NCBI GenBank assembly: GCA_009363875.1
Contig: CM018686.1
Span: 2,418,001 to 2,482,000, forward strand
DNA from: Mikania micrantha
Taxonomy: Eukaryota; Streptophyta; Magnoliopsida; Asterales; Asteraceae
Direction: 5' to 3'
Length of the DNA stretch: 64,000 bases
A program made the translations under genes and the position numbers. Below are positions 1 to 11,454 of this stretch, piece by piece. Within the stretch, counting starts at the first letter, position 1. Every line of letters begins with the position of its first letter. The notes under the pieces are model-generated. The model worked only from the letters and a program-made list of their open reading frames with translations. It was not told where the DNA came from and did no database searches.

Positions 1-430
1 CCTCATTGTTTTGTTTTTCTTAAAATTTGTCTTATCTTTTAGAAACTATGTTTAACCGAAGGATATTATCAATGATAGTTAAACCAACATTGTTTCCATA
101 CTAATTGAAGCTAGAATGATCCCAATTTATCTGAACAATATGGCTAGCTAACTTTCCATGTGTCCTCCATCCAGACAACATTGCATAAGTAGGGAAGTTG
201 CTAACTCTCCATATCTATTCGACTTTTATTTGGAAATTATTCACTCGATAGGTATCATAAGTTTCAATGTCATGCGTGAACAACGATTTCAACTCCTCTA
301 CTATAGGTTGTTGGAAAATGTCCAAATTATGTCTAGGATTCTTGGAACCATGATTGGGAACATGCATCTATATGTACTCATATTTCAACGCCAACCAAAG
401 GAGGAATGTTGTGCTAACTTAGGAATGACA
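1..430 (-). pseudogene. CACTA (En/Spm-like) TNP2 transposase fragment, decayed
   Basis: Reading the minus strand from about 430 down to 1 gives a broken match to the plant TNP2 (Transposase_21) domain of CACTA DNA transposons. Recognisable pieces in order are NIPP then WLALKYEY, KNPRHNLDIFQQPIVEEL, HDIETYDTYRVNNFQIK, FPTYAMLSGWRTHGKLA, and KQCWFNYH near 60-75. These correspond to the family's NLPPW, GPxxPGNxIDVYLQPL, ETYDAYRxxNF, DFPAYxxLSGWSTKGKLACP and KQSWFDCHRRFLP segments. Several stops and at least one frameshift interrupt the frame, and the CxxC after GKLA is lost. The C-terminal part would continue beyond the left edge. Found by translation by eye; the family comparison is from memory. 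Confidence 0.75.
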
Positions 431-1064
431 AAGTCAAATGGTTCCAGGCTCGACCTTCACCAAGATGACTCATCTTTTCTCTTTGTCTTTGATGAACTGT
501 GTGCTAAGTTAAATATTCGAATGTCTTCTTTGTATAGAACAATCTTTGAAGTCTTGGTCCCACCTTCATGTAAGACATCACCAACTTAGGCACCTTATTC
601 CCCCTTTCCTTGTATGTTTTTTCATTTCATACTATACAATGATCCAAATCATGAAATGATCCTCTAAATAGTATGAATTGGTTTGTGCATACATGAATCT
701 GTTCTGAGGGCAACTCCAGTGGTTTCAACATCTTCTTGGTCTTGTAAAAGCTTCTAAGTAGCTAGCTTCTCACCATCAAGATAGACAATCTTTGATAATT
801 GGAAGTGGTTATCATAAGTCTAGTCGGAAACATTGAATTTTGATTTCCAATGCAACAGCCTAGTGGTGATGGAGAGTGTGCTAGCATGATGAATGATGAT
901 TTGGTGCATGATTTACAAAACCATGCAGGTTTTGAACTTCGACCCATGTCTTGGGAGGGCACAAATTCCAGATTTTTGCCTATGGTACACGGACATCTGA
1001 CTTCCAGCACATCTACCCATTGTATAGTTCTCCTTCGAATGTTAGGAGCGTAGGATTGAAAATA
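431..1064. other. Unassigned sequence between CACTA fragment and Ty3 LTR
   Basis: AT-rich DNA with only short overlapping open frames on both strands (for example 762-1142 minus and 850-1053 plus). None shows a motif I recognise. It may be a further decayed part of the CACTA element or older filler. Confidence 0.4.
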
Positions 1065-3139
1065 TGAGAGGCCCCGAACCCCGGGAGTCCCCTCGATTGG
1101 CAAAGCATCAAAAGCATAGCTCTTAAACTGTAGAATAGTCATGTATTATAGCAACGGAAAACCTTACATAACTTTTAAGCATAACTAAAAGATCTAAACC
1201 ATATTCGTAAATTATTATTTAATCTCAGTAGGCATGCCAGTTCTTGAATAGGTACTCCTCATGTCATGCCATGAGCCATCATATCCTTATCATAACTTGC
1301 TCAACCTTACATGCATACTAAATCAAGTCAGCTTTAGCTGGTGAGTTCTATGTTAACTTTTTAATAAAAATCTTTGCTCATTCATATCTTTATATACATA
1401 ACATAATTCAAATACATAACATACATATCATCATGACATCAATCATACCGTGCATAAAACTTTAGCCTTCACTGCTGACCGAAGTCAACATGCTTGTGCG
1501 GAACAAGATTCTATACCTGACGACAGAAGTCGACATGCTTGTATAAATACAAGACTCTATAACTATCAACCCGAAGTTGACAGCTCATGCATGCTTAAGA
1601 CTTCCCCAACTGGCGACACAAAGTCGACAGTCTTGTGTTTCCACAAGACTCTATAACTATCAACTGAAGTTGACAGCTCATACCGGTACAAGACTTCTTT
1701 ACATACATCATTCATATCCATAACATCATTCGTTCATACATAACATGGTTTAAATCTTTTAAACCATCATAAACATAAACACTTTTCCGTACCGTAGTGA
1801 TCAACTTTTGCCCGGCCGTAGCTGGGATTCTAAAACCACATTTTCTGCTCGACCTCGGTCGAGGTTTTCAAAATCATTTATTTATCAACCGCAGTTGAGA
1901 CTTAAAACATTCTTTACCTTAAGATTCTTTTATCTGACCACAACCAGGTTAACATCATTTTCACAAAATAGTTTCATAACATGCATGGCAGCCCAAAATG
2001 ATAAAACATTTGAAATAGGGCTACAAAGAACTCACCTGAGCTTAGTAAAGCACAATTTGCTAGCTTTTCTTCCTTTCCTTTCTTTCTCACTTCAGAATGA
2101 TATCCTATTAATATTAATATATTATCATGATTATTACCTTATCGTGAAGGTGCTCAAATTTACATGACCGCTCGAAACTTCGGCTTGTCGTAACTTTAAT
2201 TCGGAGCTTTGTTTCAAAATTTCGATTACACTCATTTTGATCATTTTTATCTGTGCATTCATATTATGCTTAAAGATTACTTATTAGCTCGGCTTAGATA
2301 AGTTTATTCCCTTATTTAATTAGTTCATCTTAGGGTGTTGCTAAACTTACTGTACAATAACATTGCTTTAAAGCAAACGGAAGCACATACATACTCATAC
2401 CCTACACAAACCCGACAACACCCATGTAATATCACACAACCATAACCAACCGTGATTCAAAACCCTGAGCCAGATCCTATTTACTTGAACTATAGCTACT
2501 GGAAGTAAATCATACCTTTAAACGCGGAATGAAACTTTAACTGGTTCGACTCCCTTAAAACAGATCTACATCGTAAGATATATGACAAGATTTTTTATTA
2601 CCTTCTTTGCTTGTAAGAAATGGAAGTCGATTAGAAAGAACTTTGAATGTTTTAGAATCTGGTTCTTATCTTCACGCCTTAATATCTAATACTTGAAGTT
2701 GAAGTCGGTTAAAATTGAAAAAATATCTTGCAGGATGTCATCTTTGTTTGAATGTCAAACATGCATTTATTTAGAAGTTTCAATTAGGCCCTTGGACTTT
2801 GAAGTCCTATTTTTAAAACCCCCTTCTACTTTGCTCACATATTTTTAATATTCACGAGCTTATATCGTGTTCATACTTTATCGTATGACTGGCCCGCTTA
2901 TATTAATTTGATCGTAATTACTTCGGGAACGTTCATAAAAATTTCGAACCCAAACGGTTACATAAATTTTGTACGTTATGAATAGGCTTTATAATGTGTC
3001 CATACATAATCAGATATTTTTATCGTTTATATCCTTTTGATCGTAATTACTTTACGAATGTTTATATAAATTTTGGACATAAACGGTTACCGAAATTTCG
3101 CACGTTTATTAATAGGTTACAAAATTTTCGGTTGTTACA
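1065..3139 (-). repeat. 3' LTR of Ty3 element 1 (2,075 bp)
   Basis: On the plus strand it runs from TGAGAGGCCCC to GGTTGTTACA, so in element orientation it begins TGTAACAACC and ends GGCCTCTCA. It matches the right copy (8363-9250) over 1065 to about 1952. It contains a cluster of short inverted repeats between 1476 and 1950. Open frames inside it are not coding. Confidence 0.85.
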
Positions 3140-3145
3140 AGTCTA

Positions 3146-3153
3146 CCCTCCTT
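3146..3153 (-). promoter_or_regulatory. Polypurine tract of Ty3 element 1
   Basis: On the minus strand the sequence just inside the 3' LTR reads AAGGAGGG, the expected position for the plus-strand DNA primer. A few pyrimidines separate it from the LTR, so this tract may be slightly degraded. Confidence 0.5.
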
Positions 3154-3184
3154 GCAACAGGTTTTGTCCTCGAAACCTGTTACG

Positions 3185-4795
3185 TTCCAAAAAGATGTGG
3201 GTAGAGTCGTTTCATCTTGTCTTCAGTCTCCCATGTAGCCTCAGATCTTTTTCGGTGTTTCCATTGAACCATAACTTGTCTAATCGTCTGGTTACGTAGT
3301 TGTTTTCTTTCGTATCAACAATTGCCACCGGTTCTTCTATGTAGTTCAATCTTTCATCAATTTCAATATCATTTAACGGCACATATGCTACATCATCTGC
3401 TTTTTCTTAAGTGTGAAACGTGAAATGTCGGATGAATTCCACTCAATTCATCTGGCAATTCCAATCGGTAGGCTACCTTACAGACCCGTGCCATTATTCG
3501 AAAAGGTCCAATAAATCTCAGACTCAGCTTCCCTCTTTTCCTAAATCGAATAATTCCCTTCCATGGTGAAACTTTTAACAGTACCTAATCACCTACCTCG
3601 AACTCTATTGGGATTTGCCTTTTGTCAGTGTATGACTTCTGTCGATCCTGTGCAGCTTTCATTCGCGCTTTAACTAGTTGAAGCTTTTCAGTCAAATCAA
3701 CTACTGCAGCTTTGCTTCCCACTTCTTTCTGTCCTACTCCTCCCCAACATACATGTGTTAAACAACGTCGTCCGTACAACGCCTCGTATGGTGGCATTCC
3801 AATACTAACATGATAGCTGTTGTTGTACGAAAATTCCACTAGTGGTAAATGATCATCCCAACTACCACCAAATTCAATAATACAAGCTCTGAGCATATCC
3901 TCTAAGGTTTGGATAGTCCTTTCAGACTGTCTGTCGGTCTGAGGATGATACGCAGTGCTGATATTGAGTTTTGTTCCCATTGATTCATGAAACTGTTTCC
4001 AGAATCTTGAAACAAATCGCGTGCCACGATCGGACACTATAGAAACTGGAACTCCATGTCTTGTAATTATTTCTTTCACAAATAATTCAGACAGTTTCTC
4101 CGACGTATAAGTCTCACGTATAGGCAAGAAATGAGCACTTTTTGTTAGTTGGTCTACAATCACCCAAATAGTATCATGACGTTTTGCTATGAGAGGCAAC
4201 TTAGTAATAAAATCCATGGTGATGTGTTCCCACTTCCATTTCGAGACTTCTAAAGGTTGCACATAACCATAGGGTTTCTGATGTTCAGCCTTTACTTGCG
4301 CACATGTCAAACATTTGTTTACGTACTGCATCACATTAAACTTCATACCTGGCCACCAGTAATCCTTTCGGAGGTCTTGATACATTTTCGTTGCACAGGA
4401 TGAATAGAGTAACGTGACTTATGCGCTTCATCTAAAATCCTTGACCTGATGATCCTGTTTCGTGAAACCCACATTCGTCCAAATCGGATCTTAACACCGA
4501 ACTCATGTTCTTCTAAACTTTTAATTTGGCCAAGGATTCTTTTGAATCCAACATTTTCCTACTTTAGTCCTTCCTTCCATCCATCCTTGAGCTCATTAAA
4601 ACATCTGGCATTACTACCAAACTAATAGACATAACTCATATAGCAGGGTGTTCTGTCTTGTGACTTAGAGCATCATTCACCACATTAGCCTCATGGGTTT
4701 TTAATTGTCTTGAGGCATACGTTATTATCTTCCCCCTTTTACTGTACTTTTCTGTTTCTCATATTATTTTCATTTTAACGAGTGAAATAGTTCAC
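3185..4795 (-). pseudogene. Ty3 pol remnant: RNase H scrap, integrase, chromodomain
   Basis: Reading right to left: at 4795-4680 an RNase H scrap, YASRQLKTHE fused directly to ANVVNDALSHK, which skips the central RNase H portion. Then comes integrase with its zinc-binding start (RILDEAHKSRYSIHP then MYQDLRKDYWWPGMK, CLTCAQVK), separated by a frameshift near 4390. The longest open piece is 3585-4385 (266 residues): catalytic core with MDFITKLP, VSDRGTRF and STAYHPQTD, followed by the KARMKAAQDRQKSYTDKR region. At 3185-3390 a chromodomain-like end follows (VMVQWKHRK, EATWETEDKM, YPHLF) in more than one frame. Multiple frameshifts and stops mean it cannot make a working protein. Integrase inserts element cDNA; the chromodomain guides targeting in this branch. 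Confidence 0.85.
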
Positions 4796-5671
4796 ATCTT
4801 CTTCCGTATTTCCCTCGTTTTAATTGTAGAATACTCCCATGTTGTGTCGGGACCTTTTTCCTAAGTATCCCTCTTTTGGCATTTCTATCATATCTCTTCA
4901 TGCTTTAATCAGATGTTGAAAATTATATGGTAACAAGTCGTCTTTACTATTATGTCATACTCTTTAGCTATAACAGGTAGCTTATTATTTCACTTAATCC
5001 TTGTGTCCTTATCTTTTCCTAACTTGTATGCTACAACATGTCATATTCTTTAGCTATAACATGCGATATTCCTTAGTTTGTTGATGGTGCTAACATTTTC
5101 TCATTTAGTCTTTACAAACAGTTATCTCTCTTGGCATTAAACCATTTATAGAGCACTTGATGGAAGTTGTTAACATAACATTCATACACATATTAGCATT
5201 AACACATTGTCAATGCATAAGACCAACCATATTTACCATTGCCTAAAAACTAACCAAACCAAGTCATGGTGCTGTTACTAGATTTCATTAGTCACCTTAT
5301 AGTGAGGATTTTCTCGTTTCCCTCAATAAGAAGGTTTTATCATTTACTTCATCATTTACCTCACTAAGAGGATTTCATCACTTTTCCTTTTTAAGAAGAC
5401 TTTATCGTTTGCCTCAACAAGAGGACTGCATCATTTGATCCACTTTAGGCATGACAATCTTATCATAAAACTTTCCTTTGATAACAAATGTATGCACACT
5501 ATCATGTAACAATATCATGAATTTTCTTATACATGAGACAATGGCAAATATCCTTTATCATTAAGCTTGTACTAATAGAAAGCTCCTTAAGTAGTTTCTT
5601 GCAACAGACGCAAGACTCTTTTAACACCCGTAACCGCATTAAACCCATCTTTTATAACCTATACTTTAAGC
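4796..5671. other. Non-coding internal region of Ty3 element 1 (left part)
   Basis: Stop-rich AT-rich DNA where RT and protease would be expected. I saw no YIDD/FIDD box or DTGA motif on either strand. It may be replacement filler in a non-autonomous derivative. The short open frame 5533-5751 runs into the hAT insertion and is not supported. Confidence 0.5.
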
Positions 5672-6343
5672 TAGGGGTGTTCAAGAAACGGTTCGAACTG
5701 CGAGAACCAAAGACCCGAACCGTGAAAACAGGTTCGGGTACCCGTTTATAAAAGAAGGTTCGGGTTTCGGGTATGTTTATGGGGCTTAATCGGTTTCGGT
5801 CCGGTTCCTGGTTCTAACCCGCGGGTTACCCATGAAACCCGGACCGGTTTTTTAACCTAGTTTTTTTAGAAAAATTAAAAATGCCTACCTATACAAGCTA
5901 GTTTCTAATTGAGAATTGAGATTTCATGATTCTAATAGGCAACTTACTCGACACAGGGTGACTATCCAACTTCAAGTTTTCAAATGTGATTTTCATTTTT
6001 CAATTCAATTCATCATGAGCAAGCACCAACTTGAATATTTAAAGACATTTTTAAATGTTTGTGATATTATCATGTATAGAATTATGTCATATTCACGTTC
6101 CAAAACATTAGCACCAAGTAAACGAACCATTTCTCTATTTTTTTCTTACAGGTTTTTGATGTTATGTTTTAACTGATTGCTTTTACATTAAACAGGTCCA
6201 AACCCGCGAAACCCACCAAAACCGAACCGTGAAACCCGTATTACCCGGAACCGGTTTCTAATAATCGGTCCGGTTCTCGGTTCCCAAATTTATGTTAAAA
6301 CGGGTTCGGTTCCGGTCCGGTTCCGGACCGATAATCACCCCTA
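5672..6343. mobile_element. Non-autonomous hAT element (672 bp) with perfect 8-bp TSD
   Basis: The element starts TAGGGGTG and ends CACCCCTA, an 8-bp perfect terminal inverted repeat. It is flanked on both sides by CTTTAAGC (5664-5671 and 6344-6351), the 8-bp target duplication expected of hAT transposases. Both ends are rich in ACCGGTTC-type subterminal repeats, and the middle is AT-rich without a transposase ORF, so it would depend on a transposase supplied in trans. It inserted into the internal region of Ty3 element 1 and is therefore younger. Confidence 0.9.
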
Positions 6344-6351
6344 CTTTAAGC

Positions 6352-8346
6352 TTTATACATATTCTATGCATGTTCAACATCTATTATCTTTCTGAAGACA
6401 AGATAGTTCATTAGACGATAACAATGTTGCAACACTTATGTATTATTATTAACATAAATAGGTTCCAGTTAGAGTTATTAACATCATCTCTAACATCTTT
6501 AGCATACCTGTTCTAGGCATGATCGGTCTTCACATCACTTTTGTCAAAAGTAAGTTGTATCATTTCGACCTTTCATAAACTTCGAACTATCTTGATGATT
6601 TAACATTTCTTTCCATTCGCATTTGACATAAGACGGACTCTAGACTTTGCATTCACTTATATTTGATGCTAGGCATGCATTCATTTATCTTCGCTTATCA
6701 ATTCCTAATCACACCTTTATCACATATGTTCGTGTAGTCAGCTTTAATATCTCACTTCCACGTTTAGTAAACATAGATACAATTCTCAATTCCCAATGTC
6801 AACATGTATTTCTCAACCTAGTGGGACCTTGTCAGGATTTAGGATACTAACAAAGCATTATCATTCATGAAACAAAGAATAATCTTATTAAATTTCTAAG
6901 TCAAAATTTGACCTGCATTACCCCAATCAGATATGCTCATCCTTAGTTTATATTATTATTCATCCACAAATGATGAATAATTCATCCATAAATGGAGTTC
7001 CTCGTTCGTTCGTAAGCCATTTCCTTCATTCGTAATTTAGTTCTATCATTCGTAAATTAAATGGGATCACCTACGCATAAACTCAGTCACCCATAGATGA
7101 GCTAGATCTCCTACAAGTGAACCCAGTTAATCACAGGTGGAAATAGTAATCCTTATGTGAATCTGGTCCTCTTCCAGTGATTTAGTACAATGTACTAACC
7201 TGAATTTCTCGCAAACGATATGAGTCATTCACTGGTGATTTGGCCATCTGTTTGTGTACTTTCTCACACGCATATGATTTTTCTTCTGCGAGAAATCTAT
7301 CATTTATAACCTTGTAGGTCGCCCGTACCGATTCTCTTCATCCATATTGATATACATACACTCATATCTTCATCATGTTATCATTTCCCGAATGGTTACA
7401 CCATGCGCTACATCCACCATAGGTGTCCTTATCACTTCCCATGTATGCTTTACTTCTTGAATCGTCATTGTCTTCAAATTACATTTCTATCATTGATAGA
7501 ACTCTGTTTCCATATTATAATGGTTTCCTTCATTATCAACCTTATAGGATAGGTTATTCGATCACCAATAACTTCCCAATAACTTCAACAATGAATTCAA
7601 TGTGACCATAATGCAATTTAGGACATATAAGGTATTCGTATGATGGACAATAATACAAAATCAGTTGTATAGTAAATCATTAATAACAGTGTTCGGAATA
7701 TCATTAGTCATTTACTTTTCCAACCGTGTTTCTATTATTCTCATTCATACTTTATACCCATTAATCCATGAGTCTTTGTCAAATCAATAAAGTAAGACCT
7801 TAACCAGTATTCATCTGCCTAAACAAGCATTCCCAATTGTTTCTATAACTCTTTCAACCTTTCTAATCGCATTTTGTTCTTTACCTTTATTGGCATCGAA
7901 TAGTTATGATTCGTTTAGTCATTGAATCTTTCCTTTGGTGTCCAAGTCATGTGACAGATGAAACCTGAGCATTATTCATATAGACAAATCCGTAACCGCG
8001 GTATCTAATTGCAGTCACTATTTATCTGTACTTGTGTGTCTAGGGTTTCTTCTACCACATGCTTAGTTCATTTCCTAATAAATATTTTTACCAATAGTCA
8101 AGACAATATTACATATTCATGTATCTTAACACATATAGGCACATATACATGCATTTTTACTTTAACTACTTCATGTTAACTTTAAGACACATATACATTA
8201 AATCTATTCTACTATTTCATAACATATACTCTTTACCATGGTAAGACGCTCGTGGCATCGAACTACCCTTGACTGGCTTCCTTAGCCTTGGTCCCATTCT
8301 CAGTTTAAGTTTAGGCATCAAGTTATGCCCGGATTTCTCAAACTAT
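6352..8346. other. Non-coding internal region of Ty3 element 1 (right part)
   Basis: This stretch should hold leader and gag but has only short, unrecognisable frames. Around 7060-7260 there are degenerate repeats of about 20-30 bp built on phrases such as TCACCTACGCATAAACTCAG and TCACCCATAGATGAGCTAGA, and around 7000-7060 three CATTCGTAA-like copies. Confidence 0.5.
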
Positions 8347-8359
8347 GGCTCTAATACCA
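8347..8359 (-). promoter_or_regulatory. Primer-binding site of Ty3 element 1
   Basis: On the minus strand it reads TGGTATTAGAGCC, one mismatch from TGGTATCAGAGCC, the complement of the plant initiator-Met tRNA 3' end. It lies three bases inside the 5' LTR (in element orientation) and fixes the element's direction. Confidence 0.85.
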
Positions 8360-8362
8360 ACT

Positions 8363-9250
8363 TGAGAGGCCCCGAACCACGGGAGTCCCCTCGGTTGGCA
8401 AAGCATCAAAAGCATAGCTCTTAAACCGTAGAATAGTCATCTATTATAGTAGCGGAAATCCTTACATAACTTTTAATCATAACTAAAAGATCTAAACCAT
8501 ATTCGTAAATTATTATCTAATCTCAATAGGCATGCCCGTTCTTGAATAGGTAGTCCTCATGTCATGCCATGAGCCATCATATCCTTATCATAACTTTCTC
8601 AACCTGACATGCATGCTAAATCAAGTCAGCTTTCGCTGGTGAGTTATATGTTAACTTTTTAATAAAAATCTTTGCTCATTCATATCTTTATATAACATAA
8701 CATAATTCAAATACATAACATACATATCATCATGACATCAATCATACCGTGCATAAAACTTTAGCCTTCACTGCAGACCGAAGTCAACATGCTTGTGCAG
8801 CACAAGACTCTATAACTGAAGGCCGAAGTCAACATGCTTGTATAAATACAAGACTCTATAACTATCAACCCGAAGTTGATAGCTCATGCATGCATAAGAC
8901 TTCTTCAACTGGCGACACGAAGTCGACAGGTTTATGTTTCCACAAGACTCTATAACTATCAACCGAAGTTGACAGCTCATACCGATACAAGACTTCTTCA
9001 CATACATCATTCATATCCATAACATCATTCATTCATACATAACATGGTTTAAATCTTTTAAACCATCAAACATAAACACTTTTCCGCACCGCAATGCTCA
9101 ACTTTTGCCCAGCCGCAGCTGGGACTCTAAAACCATATTTTCTACTCGACCTCGGTCGAGGTTTTCAAAATCATTTATTTCTCAACCGCAGTTGAGACTT
9201 AAAACATTCTTTACCTTAAGATTCTTTTATCTGACCTCAGCTAGGTTAAC
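8363..9250 (-). repeat. 5' LTR of Ty3 element 1, truncated
   Basis: Matches 1065-1952 with scattered differences. Homology stops after CTAGGTTAAC at 9250, leaving about 1.2 kb of the LTR (its U3 start in element orientation) missing. The CACTA fragment follows directly. Confidence 0.85.
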
Positions 9251-9291
9251 GCATATGTGTTATTATTTAATTGTTTTATTTATATATAGCT

Positions 9292-10303
9292 ATGACAATT
9301 GGTAAAAGTTGGATAAACTTGCGAAATCGGAGATCTTCGGATTTCTTAAACGGTCTTAATAACTTCATAGAGATTGCCAAAAATCATGTCAATAGTGAAG
9401 GTAAAACGTATTGCCCATGTAAATGTTGTGCCAATTCAAATAGGTCACTTCAGAATTTGAGTACGGTTTATGCCCACATACATGACGGGGGGTTTCTACA
9501 GTCATATACAACATGTGTTTATCATGGTGAGAAGTATCCTAACGCTGCAGAGATAGAAAATCTATGGGCTTCAAACACACACACTTCTGTAACAAACAAT
9601 GAAATGTTTGATGCAATTGATGATGTTTTGGCGGAACATAATACAAATGACGATGATGTAGATGAATATGAAGGTGGCTTAGATCCAGAATTTGACGTAT
9701 TGCTTAAGGAGCTTAATACAGAGTTATATCCTACTTGTACTTGGATGTCTTCTTTAAATTTTCTTGCAAAATTAATGCACATTAAAGTGATTAACAAATG
9801 GACAAATAGTTCATTTGATCAACTTTTAGAGCTTTTAAGAGCTGCATTTCCAAAAGAAAATCAAATTCCATCATCACATTATGAAGCTAAGAAGAAGTTG
9901 AGAAACATTGGGTTAGGATATCAATCTATTCATGCTTGTCACAATGATTGTGTTCTGTTTTGGAAAGAGAATGCTCTTATGCAAAATTGTCCTATTTGTA
10001 ATGAAAGTAGATGGGTTGATAAGAATACAAAAGGGAAGAAGGTACCACAAAAAGTGTTGCGTTACTTTCCTTTAACTTCTCGTCTTCGACGAAAGTATAG
10101 CTCTCGATTCACGGCAAAAGATATGACATTGCATCATACTGGACGGTCAACGGATGGTATGATGCGCCATCCGGTTGACGGTAAAGCATGACAAGAATTT
10201 GATAAGAAATATCCCAATTTTGCCAAAGAACCCAGAAATGTTCGATTGGACTTGGCTGCTGATGGCTTTAACCCTTTTGGTAACATGAGTCAGACTTATA
10301 GTA
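9292..10303 (+). pseudogene. CACTA transposase N-terminal fragment (Transpos_assoc plus start of TNP2)
   Basis: The likely start is ATG at 9292 (MTIGKSWINLRNRRSSDFLN). The first ~90 residues match the transposase-associated domain, including CPCKCC, and continue with an acidic linker (DDDVDEYEGG) into TNP2 (CPICNESRW, RYFPLTSRLRR, HHTGRSTDG, RHPVDGKA). The frame stops at 10189-10191 (TGA where the family has Trp, KAWQEFD) and continues in frame to about 10303 as EPRNVRLDLAADGFNPFGNM and SQTYSMW, where homology ends. About two thirds of the transposase and both CACTA termini are missing. It begins right where the Ty3 LTR breaks off at 9250. Confidence 0.88.
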
Positions 10304-10968
10304 TGTGGCTTTAACCCTTGTTACACGTACATGCATATGTTACTAACTAACTTTTTACACGTGTAAAATTAAACATTAATATGTTACAAGTAAAAAACAT
10401 GTACTTATATACTTTTTCTAATTATTTTTTATAATAATATATATTATATAGTTAAAAAATTACGATGAATATTACACAAGGTTTTTTCAACTGAATCATT
10501 ATTTATCTTTTAAACACACTTAAATTTGTTCCAACTTTAGAAAGGTTAACAAGCTAGCATGTTTAATTACAATAAACTTCAACACCAACAAAAATCTAGG
10601 ATCTATTTATCAAAAGGATTGATATCATATTCTAGATTGCACCAGGAATTCACATTCTTGTTGGACGTAAACAGTAGCTTATAATTTAATTATATAACCA
10701 TTGAGAGAGAGTTGAAACTAAACATGACAATCTTATCACAATAGTAAACATGTGGTTGATTCATGATTGGACCCTTTAATAATTTCCATGTGTTGTTTTA
10801 GGTCTGTGGGTCAAAATGGACCCATATGAAAATGAAAAGGATGGGCAGGTTCACATGGGCAAAAGTGAATGGGTCCTCCAATAATATAATATCTAAAATT
10901 TGGTTTCAAGTATTATATAATATTCTATTGATATAAATAAAAATACTCTGGTTATAAACGGTTTCTGG
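10304..10968. other. AT-rich unassigned sequence
   Basis: No gene or clear repeat structure. Very AT-rich at 10400-10520. The stretch near 10800-10880 (GGGTCAAAATGGACCCAT) resembles low-copy transposon filler, but I cannot assign it. Confidence 0.4.
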
Positions 10969-11454
10969 TAGGGTGGTAAATGAACCAAACATTCAACGAG
11001 TGTTTCTTGAACTGCTAGGCAGGAGATACGTTTATGTTCCGTCGTTTAATAAATGAACAAACATGAACAAGATATTTTTTTTGTTTAGTTATATAAACGA
11101 ACATGTGTAGATGTCATGTTCATTTATTTGTATTTTGTGAACATTCAGTAATTTATTGGTTTATGTTCATTTAAATTCTTTTATTTTGTTTATTTGATAA
11201 ATGTATTTTATAATATAAATTTATGCAAGTTAAGTATGTTTATGTTTGATATTGAGAAGGTTGATTTTTATTTTTAAATAAATAAATATGTGTGTTTTTG
11301 TATTTGTTAACATGTTCAATTTCTTAATAAACGAAAACGGACAAGAATTTTCGTTCGATTAATGTTTGTGGATCGTTCATAAACAAGTTAAATCTTAAAC
11401 AAACAAACATGAACACGATTTTGCTTGTATTCATTCGATTCATTCACAACTCTA
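10969..11454. mobile_element. hAT-like miniature element (486 bp)
   Basis: Begins TAGGGTGGTAAATGAA and ends TTCATTCACAACTCTA. Reverse-complemented the end reads TAGAGTTGTGAATGAA, a 16-bp inverted repeat with three mismatches. The interior is AT-rich with many GTTCATTT/AACGAACA subterminal motifs and no ORF. The putative 8-bp duplications GTTTCTGG (10961-10968) and GTTTGATG (11455-11462) agree at only 5 of 8 bases, so it is an old copy. Confidence 0.65.

Larger units (their letters stand above)
1065..9250 (-). mobile_element. Ty3/gypsy element 1, non-autonomous, truncated at its 5' LTR
   Basis: Two related LTRs starting TGAGAGGCCCCGAACC at 1065 and 8363 bracket about 5.2 kb. A primer-binding site complementary to the initiator-Met tRNA lies next to the right LTR and a purine tract next to the left LTR, so the element reads on the minus strand. 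The internal region keeps only the end of pol (RNase H scrap, integrase, chromodomain). I saw no gag, protease or RT motif. The LTRs differ at many positions, so the insertion is not recent. The right LTR is cut at 9250, so no target duplication can be checked. Integrase and chromodomain assign it to the chromovirus branch of Ty3 elements. Confidence 0.85.

Noticed and set aside
158..589. 143-residue plus-strand frame at the left edge as a host gene
   Set aside because: The minus strand of the same region shows ordered TNP2 segments, so the plus frame is antisense of a decayed transposase.
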